64,000 nucleotides of DNA from an uncultured Roseiflexaceae bacterium. Lineage in GTDB: Bacteria > Chloroflexota > Chloroflexia > Chloroflexales > Roseiflexaceae. The position numbers were made by a program, and so were the translations under genes. The DNA lies in contig CALJIC010000228.1 of assembly GCA_937974195.1 (NCBI GenBank), positions 39,239 to 103,238 of the forward strand. Reading direction: 5' to 3'. Every line of letters begins with the position of its first letter. Within the stretch, counting starts at the first letter, position 1. This document shows, in pieces, positions 1 to 11,940 of this stretch. A model generated the notes under the pieces. That model had not been told where the DNA came from, searched no databases, and worked only from the letters and a program-made list of their open reading frames with translations.

Positions 1-690
1 GTCACGGCCAACAAGGGGCCGGTGGCGCTGCACCTGGCGGCCCTGCGCCGCGAGGCCGCGGCCGCCGGGGTGTTCTTCGGCTTCGAGGGCACGGTGATGG
101 GCGGGACCCCGGCGCTGCGCCTGGGCATGACCGACCTCGCGGGCTGCAGCGTGGCCGAGGTGCGCGGCATCGTCAACGGCACGACGAACTACATCCTGAC
201 CCAGATGGAGCAGGGCATGTCCTACGAGGAGGCGCTCCGTCAGGCTCAGGAGCTGGGCTACGCCGAGGCCGATCCCAGCGGGGACGTGGAGGGGCACGAC
301 GCGGCCGCGAAGGCGGCTATTCTCGCCAACGCGCTGATGGACGCCAGCCTCACCCCCGGTGACGTCGAGCGCGAGGGCATCACCGGGCTCACGTCCGATG
401 CGGTCGCCGCCGCCCAGTCCGCCGGGGAGCGCTGGAAGCTGATCGCCCGCGTCTGGCGCGAAGGGGAGGCGGTGCGGGCGAGCGTCCGCCCGCTGCGTCT
501 GCCGCTCAGCCACCCGCTCGCCGCGGTGGCCGGCGCCACGAACGCGATCACGTTCACCACGGATCTGCTCGGCGATGTGACGCTGGTCGGCCCGGGGGCG
601 GGGGGTGTGCCCACCGGGTTCGCGCTGCTCTCGGACTTGCTGGAGCTGCATCGCACGAACACGCGCTACCGGGCTCCGCGCCACGAGTGA
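1..690 (+). CDS. hom: Homoserine dehydrogenase, C-terminal part (5' end outside window)
   Basis: This is the C-terminal 229 codons of an NADP/NAD-dependent homoserine dehydrogenase, which reduces aspartate semialdehyde to homoserine for threonine and methionine synthesis. The reading frame is open from base 1, so the Rossmann domain lies upstream of the window. The visible part begins with the family motif VTANKGPVA, followed by GTVMGGTP, VNGTTNYIL and DPSGDVEGHDAAAK (about residues 90-105 of the visible part), which form the substrate-binding and dimer region. There is no ACT domain: the protein stops shortly after the core, as in short-form enzymes. Product homoserine could feed the trans-sulfuration enzyme at 21393. 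Identification is secure; the start is not visible. Confidence 0.95.
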   Translation, partial: VTANKGPVALHLAALRREAAAAGVFFGFEGTVMGGTPALRLGMTDLAGCSVAEVRGIVNGTTNYILTQMEQGMSYEEALRQAQELGYAEADPSGDVEGHDAAAKAAILANALMDASLTPGDVEREGITGLTSDAVAAAQSAGERWKLIARVWREGEAVRASVRPLRLPLSHPLAAVAGATNAITFTTDLLGDVTLVGPGAGGVPTGFALLSDLLELHRTNTRYRAPRHE

Positions 691-771
691 CGCGGGACGA
701 GGCTGTGCTCGGCGGGGAGGCGGGGTCCTCGCGGCGTGTGGTCGCCAGGCCGCTGCCGCGGGGCACCTCCG

Positions 772-1929
772 CTAGATGGCCCGCGCAGCGCCTCTGCCCG
801 GCGCGCCCTTATCGGCATCAGCGGCGCCGCTCGCGAGCACCCTCTTGCTCCACCCGTTGCGCACCTCGAACAGGATGGTCTGCACGGCCGAGCTGGTCGA
901 GCCGGTCTTCGGCTCGAAGGCGCTGGTCATCAGGAACAGCCGGTGCCAGCCGTTGCTCAGCTCGCGGGTATCGATCGTGAGCTTGCCCTCGTAGGCGCCG
1001 GGGCCGCACGCCGGCGTGGGGCCGGACACGTGCGGCGGGCCATCCAGGCAGAGCGGCGTGCCCGGGTCCCCGTGGTGGAAGTCGGGGTCCACGGCGGCGT
1101 ACCAGCTGGTCACCTCGATCCCCTCGGCGCCGCGCTTGAGGCGCACCTGTGGCCGCCACACGCCGGAGACTGGGCCGGTCGGCGGGTTCAGGATGTTGGC
1201 GATCATGTAGTTGGCGTGGGTGTACCAGCCGCGCCCCTCCAGGATGTCGGGATTCTCGTAGACGTCGTCGCGCGGGTTGCCGTTCTTCAGGTAGGCGTGC
1301 AGCCCGGTGGAGGTGCGCATGCTCTCCGTCTCGCCGCCCTTGCCGCGCTGGTGCACGAAGGCGCGGATGCGGAACTGCTGCCAGCCGTCGTGCGCGGCCC
1401 GGCGCGTGTCGACCACCAGCGTGTCTTCCCACACGCACGTCTCGCCGTCCGGGCAGGTGCGCGGCGGGTCGAAGACGAGGCAGGCCACCGCGTAGTCGTC
1501 GCCCTCGCACTCCTCCGGCGCCGGCTCGACCCGGTCGGTGGCGATCCCGACGTTCAGGCGGTAGAACTCCCCCGGGTTGTCGTGCATGATGCTGCGTATC
1601 GTCAGCGTGATCTCGCCGCTGATCGTGGCTTTGTGCGGGAAGCACAGCCCGGTGTGCAGGTGGCCGCGGTCCTGCCCGGGCTTGCCGTCCTCCCCCACCT
1701 TCCCGGGCGTCGTCACCCACCAGTTCTGCGCCTCCATGAAGATCTCGCCCGGCTTGCAGCCCTGCGGGTGTTCCGCGCCCAGGAGATGGTTCATGTGTGA
1801 GCTGTCGTGGGCGGCGAGCGCGTCGTCCGCCGGCTGGTGCGCGCTGGAGAGCTGGAGGAGAAGCGCGGTGCTGATGAGCGTGAGCAGGGTGAGCGCGCGC
1901 CGGCGGGCCGAGGCGTTGCTGTGAGCCAT
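772..1929 (-). CDS. Secreted protein of unknown family (385 aa)
   Basis: I do not recognise the family. The N-terminus has the form of a signal peptide: a short basic region (SARRRA) followed by a hydrophobic run TLLTLISTALLLQL and a likely cleavage near SSAHQ. The mature part is rich in Trp, Asp and Gly and has scattered cysteines that could form disulfides (CKPGE, CFPHK, EECEG, CLVF, CPDGETCVWED). Several stretches look like beta-sandwich strands. It is probably an exported protein with Ig-like or jelly-roll structure, but no function is assigned. The ATG is supported by a perfect TAAGGAGG ribosome site about 9 bases upstream and a TATAAT box at 1979-1984. It sits alone between hom and gltB. 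Confidence 0.8.
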   Translation of the reverse strand: MAHSNASARRRALTLLTLISTALLLQLSSAHQPADDALAAHDSSHMNHLLGAEHPQGCKPGEIFMEAQNWWVTTPGKVGEDGKPGQDRGHLHTGLCFPHKATISGEITLTIRSIMHDNPGEFYRLNVGIATDRVEPAPEECEGDDYAVACLVFDPPRTCPDGETCVWEDTLVVDTRRAAHDGWQQFRIRAFVHQRGKGGETESMRTSTGLHAYLKNGNPRDDVYENPDILEGRGWYTHANYMIANILNPPTGPVSGVWRPQVRLKRGAEGIEVTSWYAAVDPDFHHGDPGTPLCLDGPPHVSGPTPACGPGAYEGKLTIDTRELSNGWHRLFLMTSAFEPKTGSTSSAVQTILFEVRNGWSKRVLASGAADADKGAPGRGAARAI

Positions 1930-1978
1930 GGGATATGGCCTCCTTACGTCGGCTGGGACGTGATGGCGCGTGCTGGCT

Positions 1979-2007
1979 ATTATACTATCCCGCCGATCTC
2001 CCTGGAA
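1979..2007 (-). promoter_or_regulatory. Candidate promoter of the secreted-protein gene
   Basis: A consensus TATAAT lies at 1979-1984 on the minus strand. A weak -35 hexamer (TTCCAG, 2002-2007) sits 17 bp upstream. The predicted start of transcription is near 1972, giving a leader of about 43 bases that contains the strong AGGAGG site. Confidence 0.5.
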
Positions 2008-2050
2008 GGGGCGAGGTGTGGCGGCCTGCCACGCCGCGCGCGAGCAAAGG

Positions 2051-2079
2051 AAAACCCCTTCCGCGCGTTGCGGAAGGGG
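2051..2079 (-). terminator. Intrinsic terminator of gltB
   Basis: There is a perfect 10-bp inverted repeat, CCCCTTCCGC at 2055-2064 and its complement at 2070-2079, with a 5-base loop. Read on the minus strand it is followed by TTTTCCTTTG. It lies 78 bases past the gltB stop codon, where a rho-independent terminator is expected. Confidence 0.8.
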
Positions 2080-2156
2080 CTGTAGACGGAGCAGGCGCCG
2101 CTACACGGGCGCCCGCTCTCGACGGTATCGCGTCGTTCGGCGTGCTGGGGCCGGAG

Positions 2157-6833
<4,677 letters not shown>

Positions 6834-7025
6834 GCGCGTGTCTTCCCTTATGCACAGTGCACAGACGGTGTAGCGAAACCCCTCGGCGAGGAGGGGCGCG
6901 GGCACAGCTCGTGGTGCGTATGGCGCGTAGGCGTCGGAGAATCAAAATGCCCACAGCGGTCTCCTGGCCATCCAGAGAGCTGCGGGCGTCACTGCAAGCC
7001 GCTTGTTTGATTCAGGTTAACGCAG

Positions 7026-7054
7026 AATCTACACGAGCGGCTCGGAGATGTCAA
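7026..7054 (-). promoter_or_regulatory. Sigma-70 type promoter upstream of gltB
   Basis: TTGACA (7049-7054) and TAGATT (7026-7031) are separated by exactly 17 bp on the minus strand. The predicted transcription start is near 7019, about 186 bases before the gltB ATG, so the leader is long. Confidence 0.6.
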
Positions 7055-7225
7055 TTGGACGTTTTGTATAAGCGCGGCGCGTGCGAACGGCGGGGGCGAG
7101 GCTTGGGATTCGGCGCGCGCACTCTTCCTGCCGTACCAGAGGGGGAACATTCGCTGCGGGCGCCGCGGGGACGAGCGCGGCGGGCGTTGGGGGTTTTGCA
7201 CAAATCTGGCGGCGTGCTCCGAAAT

Positions 7226-7266
7226 GCCGAGGCGCTGCGGCTGCGTCGCAGCCGCAGCGCCTCGGC
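7226..7266 (-). terminator. 20-bp perfect inverted repeat, likely terminator after the amtB unit
   Basis: The arms 7226-7245 and 7247-7266 are perfectly complementary over 20 bases with almost no loop. It lies 7 bases past the stop codon of the small membrane peptide. The following minus-strand tail is ATTTCGG, so the U-tract is weak. Termination or mRNA 3'-end protection are both possible. Confidence 0.55.
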
Positions 7267-7273
7267 CGTTACC

Positions 7274-7411
7274 CTAGGCCTTCTGGGCGGAGAGCTCCAG
7301 CGACGCCTCGGCGTCCTTCGCCGTCACGCCTGTGGCGGTGCCGGGCATGAGGATCCACGTGGCGAACAGCAGGACGAACAGCACCAGTGCGATGAGAGCG
7401 ATCGGGTCCAT
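7274..7411 (-). CDS. Small single-pass membrane peptide (45 aa) downstream of amtB
   Basis: A 45-codon ORF starts with MDPIALIALVLFVLLFATWI, a single hydrophobic segment of about 17 residues, followed by a short polar tail ending in SAQKA. The ATG is preceded by AAGGAGA with 8-base spacing, a good ribosome site. It lies 65 bases downstream of the ammonium transporter, on the same strand, and just before a 20-bp hairpin. I do not recognise the family. From position and topology it could be an accessory peptide of the transporter, but that is inference. Alternatively it is an unrelated small membrane protein. Confidence 0.65.
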   Translation of the reverse strand: MDPIALIALVLFVLLFATWILMPGTATGVTAKDAEASLELSAQKA

Positions 7412-7476
7412 AGGGCAGTCTCCTTTCGAGATGGATTTGGTTTGGCTAGAGTACAGACGTGTCCGCGAACGGTGTC

Positions 7477-8706
7477 CTACGGCTGGTAGGCGGCCTCGCC
7501 GTGCTGCGTGACGTCCAGGCCGCGCTGCTCCTCATCCTGCGAGACGCGGATGCCGATCACGGCGTCGATCGCCTTCAGCAGCACCCACGTGACTGCGGCG
7601 GCGTAGACCGCCACGACCACCACGGCGATCAGCTGGGTGACCAGCTGCCCCGGGTTGCCGTACAGCAGGCCGTTGCTGCCGCCCTCGTTGACCGCCGTGG
7701 TGGCGAAGATACCGGTGGCGAGCGCGCCGATCATTCCGCCGACGCCGTGGACGCCGAACACATCGAGCGAGTCATCGACGCGACCGCGCACCACCAGCTC
7801 GACGGCCACGAAGCAGCCGACGCCGGCGAGGAAGCCGATGATCAGGCTGGACATCGGCGTGACGAACCCGGCGGCCGGGGTGATGCCGACCAGCCCGGCG
7901 ACCGCGCCGGCCGCGGCGCCGAGGACGCTCGGCTGCTTGTGCCGGACCCAGCTGGCGGTCATCCAGGACAGCGCGCCCATCGCCGCCGCCAGGTGGGTGT
8001 TGATGAACGCCGTCGCGCCGAGCTCATTGGCGCCCAGCGAGCTGCCGGCGTTGAAGCCGAACCAGCCGAACCACAGCAGCGCCGTGCCGAGGATCGTCAT
8101 CGTGGCGTTGTGGGGCGGCATCGGCTCGGAGCCGTAGCCGATGCGCTTGCCGAGCACCAGCGCGCACACCAGCGCCGAGACGCCCGAGGTGATGTGGACC
8201 ACCGTGCCGCCGGCGAAGTCCAGCGCGCCCAGCTCGCGGATCCAGCCGCCGACCGCCCACACCCAGTGCGCGACCGGGGCGTAGACCAGCGTGGCCCACA
8301 GCAGCGAGAAGATCACGAACGCCTTGAAGCGCTTGCGCTCGGCGAAGGCGCCGGAGATCAGCGCCGGCGTGATGATCGCAAACATCATCTGGAAGACCAC
8401 CCACGCCGCGTGCGGGATCGTCGCGGCGTAGTCGGCGTTCGGCTCGCCGCCGACGCCGTTCAGGCCGAAGAAGCTCAGGTCGCCGATGAAGCCGCCGACG
8501 CTGGGGCCGAACGCCAGGCTGTAGCCCCACAGCGCCCACTGGATCGAGATCAGCGCCAGGATGAAGAAGCTGTGCATGATGGTGGAGAGGACGTTCTTCT
8601 CTCGCACCATACCGCCGTAGAACAGCGCGAGCCCGGGCGTCATGAGCATGACCAGCGCCGCCGAGACGAGCACCCAGGCTGTATCCGCTCCGTTGATTGC
8701 TTCCAC
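7477..8706 (-). CDS. amtB: Ammonium transporter (Amt/MEP/Rh family)
   Basis: This is a channel-like importer of ammonium in the cytoplasmic membrane. The 409 residues contain about 11 hydrophobic segments, starting at DTAWVLVSAALVMLMTPGLA. The two pore histidines are visible in GGTVVHITSGVSALV and DVFGVHGVGGMIGAL. Other family landmarks are GLALFYGGMVR and WFGWFGFNAGSSL. The start codon is GTG, supported by AAGGAG eight bases upstream. There is no obvious cleavable signal peptide. No P-II regulator gene follows; a 45-aa membrane peptide takes that position. It forms a nitrogen block with gltB. Confidence 0.97.
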   Translation of the reverse strand: MEAINGADTAWVLVSAALVMLMTPGLALFYGGMVREKNVLSTIMHSFFILALISIQWALWGYSLAFGPSVGGFIGDLSFFGLNGVGGEPNADYAATIPHAAWVVFQMMFAIITPALISGAFAERKRFKAFVIFSLLWATLVYAPVAHWVWAVGGWIRELGALDFAGGTVVHITSGVSALVCALVLGKRIGYGSEPMPPHNATMTILGTALLWFGWFGFNAGSSLGANELGATAFINTHLAAAMGALSWMTASWVRHKQPSVLGAAAGAVAGLVGITPAAGFVTPMSSLIIGFLAGVGCFVAVELVVRGRVDDSLDVFGVHGVGGMIGALATGIFATTAVNEGGSNGLLYGNPGQLVTQLIAVVVVAVYAAAVTWVLLKAIDAVIGIRVSQDEEQRGLDVTQHGEAAYQP

Positions 8707-9147
8707 GAATGTGACTCCTTACTATTCCTACAGGGCGGCGGGAACGGGAGGCGAAGCCTCCTCGCGAAACTTCCGTGTCTCGTCGCTCTGGGCTGCAGAG
8801 CGGCGAGGGTGGGCACCGCTACAGGTGCCGGCTCTCCAGACCTCTCCTCACACTAGCTGTCGAGAGACATTGAAGTACTCGGCCTCAGGCCCAAGGCGCG
8901 CCGCGTCGGCGACGCTGGTGGGCTTCGGCTCCGGCGGTTTTTGGCATCGCTCGTGTCCTTTCCTTCAAGCCCTCTTGGGCATAACACAGTACGCCGGGGG
9001 GCGAACGTGGTCCGCCCGGCTACGCAGCACTGCGTCACATCATGCGTTGAAGGCAGGGGTTCTCTGCAGGGGTTAGGTTACGTTATGAAACGGTTTTTTG
9101 GAATGGCGATTCGATACGAACATGGCCTGCGGGCAGTTGGACAAATA
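8707..9147. repeat. Intergenic region with one degenerate palindromic element (8746-8808)
   Basis: This 441-bp gap precedes amtB and follows lysK. At 8747-8761 there is GGAGGC-gaa-GCCTCC. At 8782-8806 there is a hairpin built on CTCTG...CAGAG that ends in CGGCGA. These are modules 2 and 1 of the repeat family seen throughout the window. In 8820-9147 I see no gene and no clear promoter. The 61-codon minus ORF at 8853-9038 has no supporting features. Confidence 0.6.
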
Positions 9148-10263
9148 TCACAGGCAGATCTGCTCCAGCGCGTACTGGAGCACGTCGATCGCGCGCAGGT
9201 ACTCGGCGATCTCAACATGTTCGTCGGGGGTGTGGTCGAGCGCGGAGTCGCCGGGGCCGTAGGCGAGGATCGGGCAGCCCCAGGCCGGCCCGACGACGTT
9301 CATGTCGGACGTGCCGGTCTTCAGCAGGAACCCGGGGGTGCCGCCGGCGGCGCGCACGCCCTTGAGGAAGGCGCGCACGAGCGGGGTGTTTTTGTCGGCC
9401 TGGTAGGCCGGGCACAGGTCGTGGAAGCGGAGCGCGTGCGATGCCGCGCGGTGCTCGGTGGGGCCGTCGCCGCCGATGCGCTCGGCGAGGGACTCGAGGG
9501 TGCGCGCCAGCTCCTCGGGCGGCAGGCCGGGCGGCAGGCGCACGCCGATGGTCAGCTCGGCCCACTCCAGCAGGCCGTCGCCGCCGCTGCGGATGGCGCG
9601 CAGCGAGGGGAGCAGCTGGTCGAACAGACGCGCGCGGCCCTGGTTGTGCTCCGCGCAGTGGGCGGCGACGGCGTTCCAGAAGGCGACGGCGCGCTCGGCG
9701 ACGCCTGGCTCCCGCCCGGCGCTGTGTGCCGACGGCTGCTCCCAGCGCCCGTCGACCAGCAGCCGGCCCTTGTAGCCGAGGGTGAGGCGATCCCAGCCGC
9801 TCGGCTCGCCGATGATGCAGGCCGCGGGGCGGTAGCGGGACTTGACATAGTTGGCGCCCTTGGAGGTGGCGGCCTCCTCCTCGACGGCGCCGATCAGCAC
9901 CAGGCGGGCGCGCAGCGGCGCGCCGCCCGGCTCGCTCTGACGCGCCACTAGCCGCGCGGCGGCGGACACGAAGGCTGCGAAGGGGCCCTTGGCGTCCACC
10001 GCGCCCCGGCCGTAGAGCCGGCCGCCCTCGACCCGCACCGGCACCTCGCCCGGCACCGTGTCGATGTGGCCGAGCAGCACGATCTCCGGGCCTTCGCCGG
10101 CGACCCCGACGGCGTTGCCGGCCTCGTCCACGTAGCTCGTGAAGCCCAGGCGCCCCATCTCGGCGGCCAGGAAGCGGGCCAGCGCGGCCTCCTGGCCCGA
10201 GAGCGATGGGATGCGGAGCATCTCCGTGAGCAGGGCGACGGGGTCGAGCTGGGTCTCGGGCAT
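9148..10263 (-). CDS. lysK: [LysW]-lysine (or ornithine) hydrolase, M20 family
   Basis: This is the last step of the carrier-protein lysine pathway: it releases lysine from the C-terminal glutamate of LysW. It is a metallopeptidase of the M20/ArgE/DapE class. The motifs visible are GHIDTVPGEVPV (metal His and Asp), GRGAVDAKGPFAA (bridging Asp), GAVEEEAATSKGA (catalytic Glu and metal Glu) and GTSDMNVVGPAWGCP near the C-terminus, which resembles LysK more than ArgE. 371 aa is the normal length. The ATG at 10263 has GAGGAGA just upstream; an in-frame ATG four codons earlier overlaps that site. It is the last gene of the lysine cluster, 47 bases after lysJ. It may also serve arginine synthesis. 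Confidence 0.9.
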   Translation of the reverse strand: MPETQLDPVALLTEMLRIPSLSGQEAALARFLAAEMGRLGFTSYVDEAGNAVGVAGEGPEIVLLGHIDTVPGEVPVRVEGGRLYGRGAVDAKGPFAAFVSAAARLVARQSEPGGAPLRARLVLIGAVEEEAATSKGANYVKSRYRPAACIIGEPSGWDRLTLGYKGRLLVDGRWEQPSAHSAGREPGVAERAVAFWNAVAAHCAEHNQGRARLFDQLLPSLRAIRSGGDGLLEWAELTIGVRLPPGLPPEELARTLESLAERIGGDGPTEHRAASHALRFHDLCPAYQADKNTPLVRAFLKGVRAAGGTPGFLLKTGTSDMNVVGPAWGCPILAYGPGDSALDHTPDEHVEIAEYLRAIDVLQYALEQICL

Positions 10264-10310
10264 GGATCTCCTCATCTCGCAGCATCGATAGGGCCAGTGC
10301 AGCGTCGCGC

Positions 10311-11483
10311 CTAGCGCAGCGCCTCGCCGATCGCCTCGACGACGCGGTCCAGCTGCTCGTACGAAATGACCAACGGCGGCAGCAGCCGCAGGACGTTCGG
10401 GCCGGCGGGGAGTGCCAGGACGCCGCGCTCCATCAGCGCCATGAGGAAGGGCTGCACACGCTCCTTCAGCTCCAGCCCCACCAGCAGCCCCTGGCCGCGG
10501 ACCTCGCGCACCCGCCGGAGCTGGAGGGCATCGAGGCGCTCCATCAGGTACGCGCCCTTCTCCTCGGCCTGGCGCGGCAGGTCGTGCTCCTGGATGTAGC
10601 GCAGCGCGGCCCGCGCGGCGGCGCACGCCAGCGGGTTGCCGCCGAAGGTGCTGCCGTGGCTGCCCTGGGGCAGCGGCCCGAAGCGCTCGTGGATGGCGAC
10701 GGCGCCCATCGGCACGCCGCCGGCGATGGACTTGGCGAGCAGCAGCAGGTCGGGCTCGAGGCCCTCGCGCTCGATGGCGAACAGCCGTCCGGTGCGGCCG
10801 AAGCCGGTCTGGACCTCATCGACGATCAGCAGCGCGCCGCGCTCGCGGCAGAGCTGGAGCGCCCCGGCCAGGTAGCCGGGCGACGCCGGCCGGACGCCCC
10901 CTTCGCCCTGGACCGGCTCGAGCACGACCGCGCCGACGGTCTCGTCAATCGCAGCGTCGAGCGCATCGAGCCGGTTGTACGGGACGTGGCGGACGCCGGG
11001 GATGAGCGGCTCGAACGGCTCGCGGTAGCGCGGCTCGTAGGTGGCGGCGAGCGCGCCCATGGTGCGGCCGTGGAACGCGCGCACGGCGGCGACCACGCCT
11101 GTCCGGCCGCTGAGCAGCCGGGCGAACTTGAGCGCGGCCTCGACGGCCTCGGCCCCCGAGTTGCAGAGGAACACCCGCGCACCGAAGGGGAGCGCGGCGG
11201 CGAGCTCCTGCAGGTAGGCCGCGCGCTGGTCGTTGTGGAAGATCTCCGGGCAGGAGATCAGGCGGGCGGCCTGCTCCTGGATCGCGGCGGCGACTGCGGG
11301 GTTGGCGTGGCCGAGGTTGGCGGCGCCCTGGCCGCCGGCGCAGTCGATGTACGCGCGCCCCTCGGCGTCCCAGAGCGTCGCGCCCTCGCCGCGCACGATC
11401 GCGACCGGGCGCTTGGGGTACAGGCCGGCGCCGCGGGCCTGCTCGGCGGAGATGATGGCCTCGGTGGTCAGCTGTGCTCTCAT
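10311..11483 (-). CDS. lysJ: [LysW]-aminoadipate semialdehyde / acetylornithine-type aminotransferase
   Basis: This is a PLP-dependent class III aminotransferase that converts the LysW-bound semialdehyde to LysW-lysine using glutamate. Motifs in order are NSGAEAVEAALKFAR, FHGRTMGALAAT, EPVQGEGGV, LLIVDEVQTGFGRTG (PLP-contacting Asp) and LAKSIAGGVPMGA with the Schiff-base Lys. GSHGSTFGGNPLACAA follows. 390 aa matches LysJ/ArgD. The ATG at 11483 was preferred over the earlier open frame because AAGGA lies about 10 bases upstream and the protein then begins at the usual MRAQLTTEAI. The context with lysK, lysZ and lysY points to lysine, though the same enzyme could serve arginine. Confidence 0.9.
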   Translation of the reverse strand: MRAQLTTEAIISAEQARGAGLYPKRPVAIVRGEGATLWDAEGRAYIDCAGGQGAANLGHANPAVAAAIQEQAARLISCPEIFHNDQRAAYLQELAAALPFGARVFLCNSGAEAVEAALKFARLLSGRTGVVAAVRAFHGRTMGALAATYEPRYREPFEPLIPGVRHVPYNRLDALDAAIDETVGAVVLEPVQGEGGVRPASPGYLAGALQLCRERGALLIVDEVQTGFGRTGRLFAIEREGLEPDLLLLAKSIAGGVPMGAVAIHERFGPLPQGSHGSTFGGNPLACAAARAALRYIQEHDLPRQAEEKGAYLMERLDALQLRRVREVRGQGLLVGLELKERVQPFLMALMERGVLALPAGPNVLRLLPPLVISYEQLDRVVEAIGEALR

Positions 11484-11500
11484 CGGTTCACATCCTTGGC

Positions 11501-11542
11501 TTCGCCCGCTCGTGGATGACTTCATCGCCCACAGCGGGCGAA
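11501..11542. repeat. 10-bp perfect inverted repeat upstream of lysJ
   Basis: TTCGCCCGCT at 11501-11510 and its exact complement at 11533-11542 flank a 22-base loop, 18-59 bases upstream of the lysJ start codon. In the minus-strand transcript it would form a hairpin in the leader. Confidence 0.5.
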
Positions 11543-11567
11543 ACCGGGCTTCTCTGTGGGCCTGGCC

Positions 11568-11682
11568 CCGCACCCTTTCAGGTCAGAAGCTTCTCGCCAC
11601 TCTGCTGCGACACGTCGCCGCAGAGCGGCGAGGAAAAAGGATCTCGGAGGGCCGCAGGCCCTCCGGACCTCCCGGCGGAAGT
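11568..11682. repeat. Modular palindromic repeat, copy upstream of lysJ
   Basis: It contains the core CGCCGCAGAGCGGCGAG (from 11616), an AAAAAGG spacer and the palindrome GGAGGGCCGCAGGCCCTCC (11647-11665), then GGACCTCCCGGCGGAAGT. About 65 bases are nearly identical to 14138-14206 in front of lysZ, in the same orientation. No coding capacity is apparent. Confidence 0.75.
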
Positions 11683-11817
11683 GGCTCCAGCGGGACTGCG
11701 CTTCTGCACCACCCGGCAGAAGTGTCCCAGCCGGCCCGTGGCTCTTCGCACCTCCCGGCAGAAGTGGCTCCAGCGGGTCTGTGGCCCTTCGCACCTCCCG
11801 GCAGAAGGAACTCCAGG
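11669..11817. repeat. Tandem repeat, unit 41-43 bp, about 3.5 copies
   Basis: Units begin at 11669, 11710, 11752 and 11795 with the shared start CTCCCGGCAGAAGTGGCTCC (second copy CACCCGGCAG). The last copy is truncated after 23 bases. The array extends the palindromic element upstream of lysJ and probably lies in the intercistronic RNA between the MFS gene and lysJ. Confidence 0.75.
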
Positions 11818-11844
11818 TGTCGATCGACAGCCGGCATTCGAGTG

Positions 11845-11940
11845 CCAGCAGGTCACCCTGTCACTCTGTCACCCCGCCACCCTATCGGGCGGAGCCGCAG
11901 CAGGTCACCCTGTCACCCCGCCACCTTATCGGGCGGAGCT
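11845..11940. repeat. Direct duplication with GTCACCC octamers at the MFS gene end
   Basis: Two copies of a unit containing CAGGTCACCCTGTCAC, then CCCGCCACC, TATCGGGCGGAGC and GCAG lie at about 11850-11896 and 11899-11939. The stop codon of the MFS gene (11913-11915) lies inside the second copy, so the gene tail has been duplicated downstream of itself. The GTCACCC steps belong to the 8-bp repeat family also seen at 20767-20836 and 23180-23330. Confidence 0.7.

Larger units (their letters stand above)
6834..7273. other. Intergenic leader of gltB and spacer (440 bp)
   Basis: No protein-coding gene is evident. On the minus strand it carries the gltB promoter (7026-7054) and a leader of about 186 bases. 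The leader contains a small GC hairpin near 6879-6896, CCCCTC pairing with GAGGGG, followed by TTTC, which could be a weak attenuator. The large hairpin at 7226-7266 belongs to the preceding transcription unit. Confidence 0.5.

Noticed and set aside
8853..9038. 61-codon ORF upstream of amtB
   Set aside because: No ribosome site, Arg/Ser/Pro-rich composition and overlap with degenerate repeats; it is probably chance.
9148..10626. Longer N-terminus for LysK
   Set aside because: The upstream part overlaps the lysJ coding region and is Arg/Pro/Gly-rich shadow sequence; GAGGAGA precedes the ATG at 10263.
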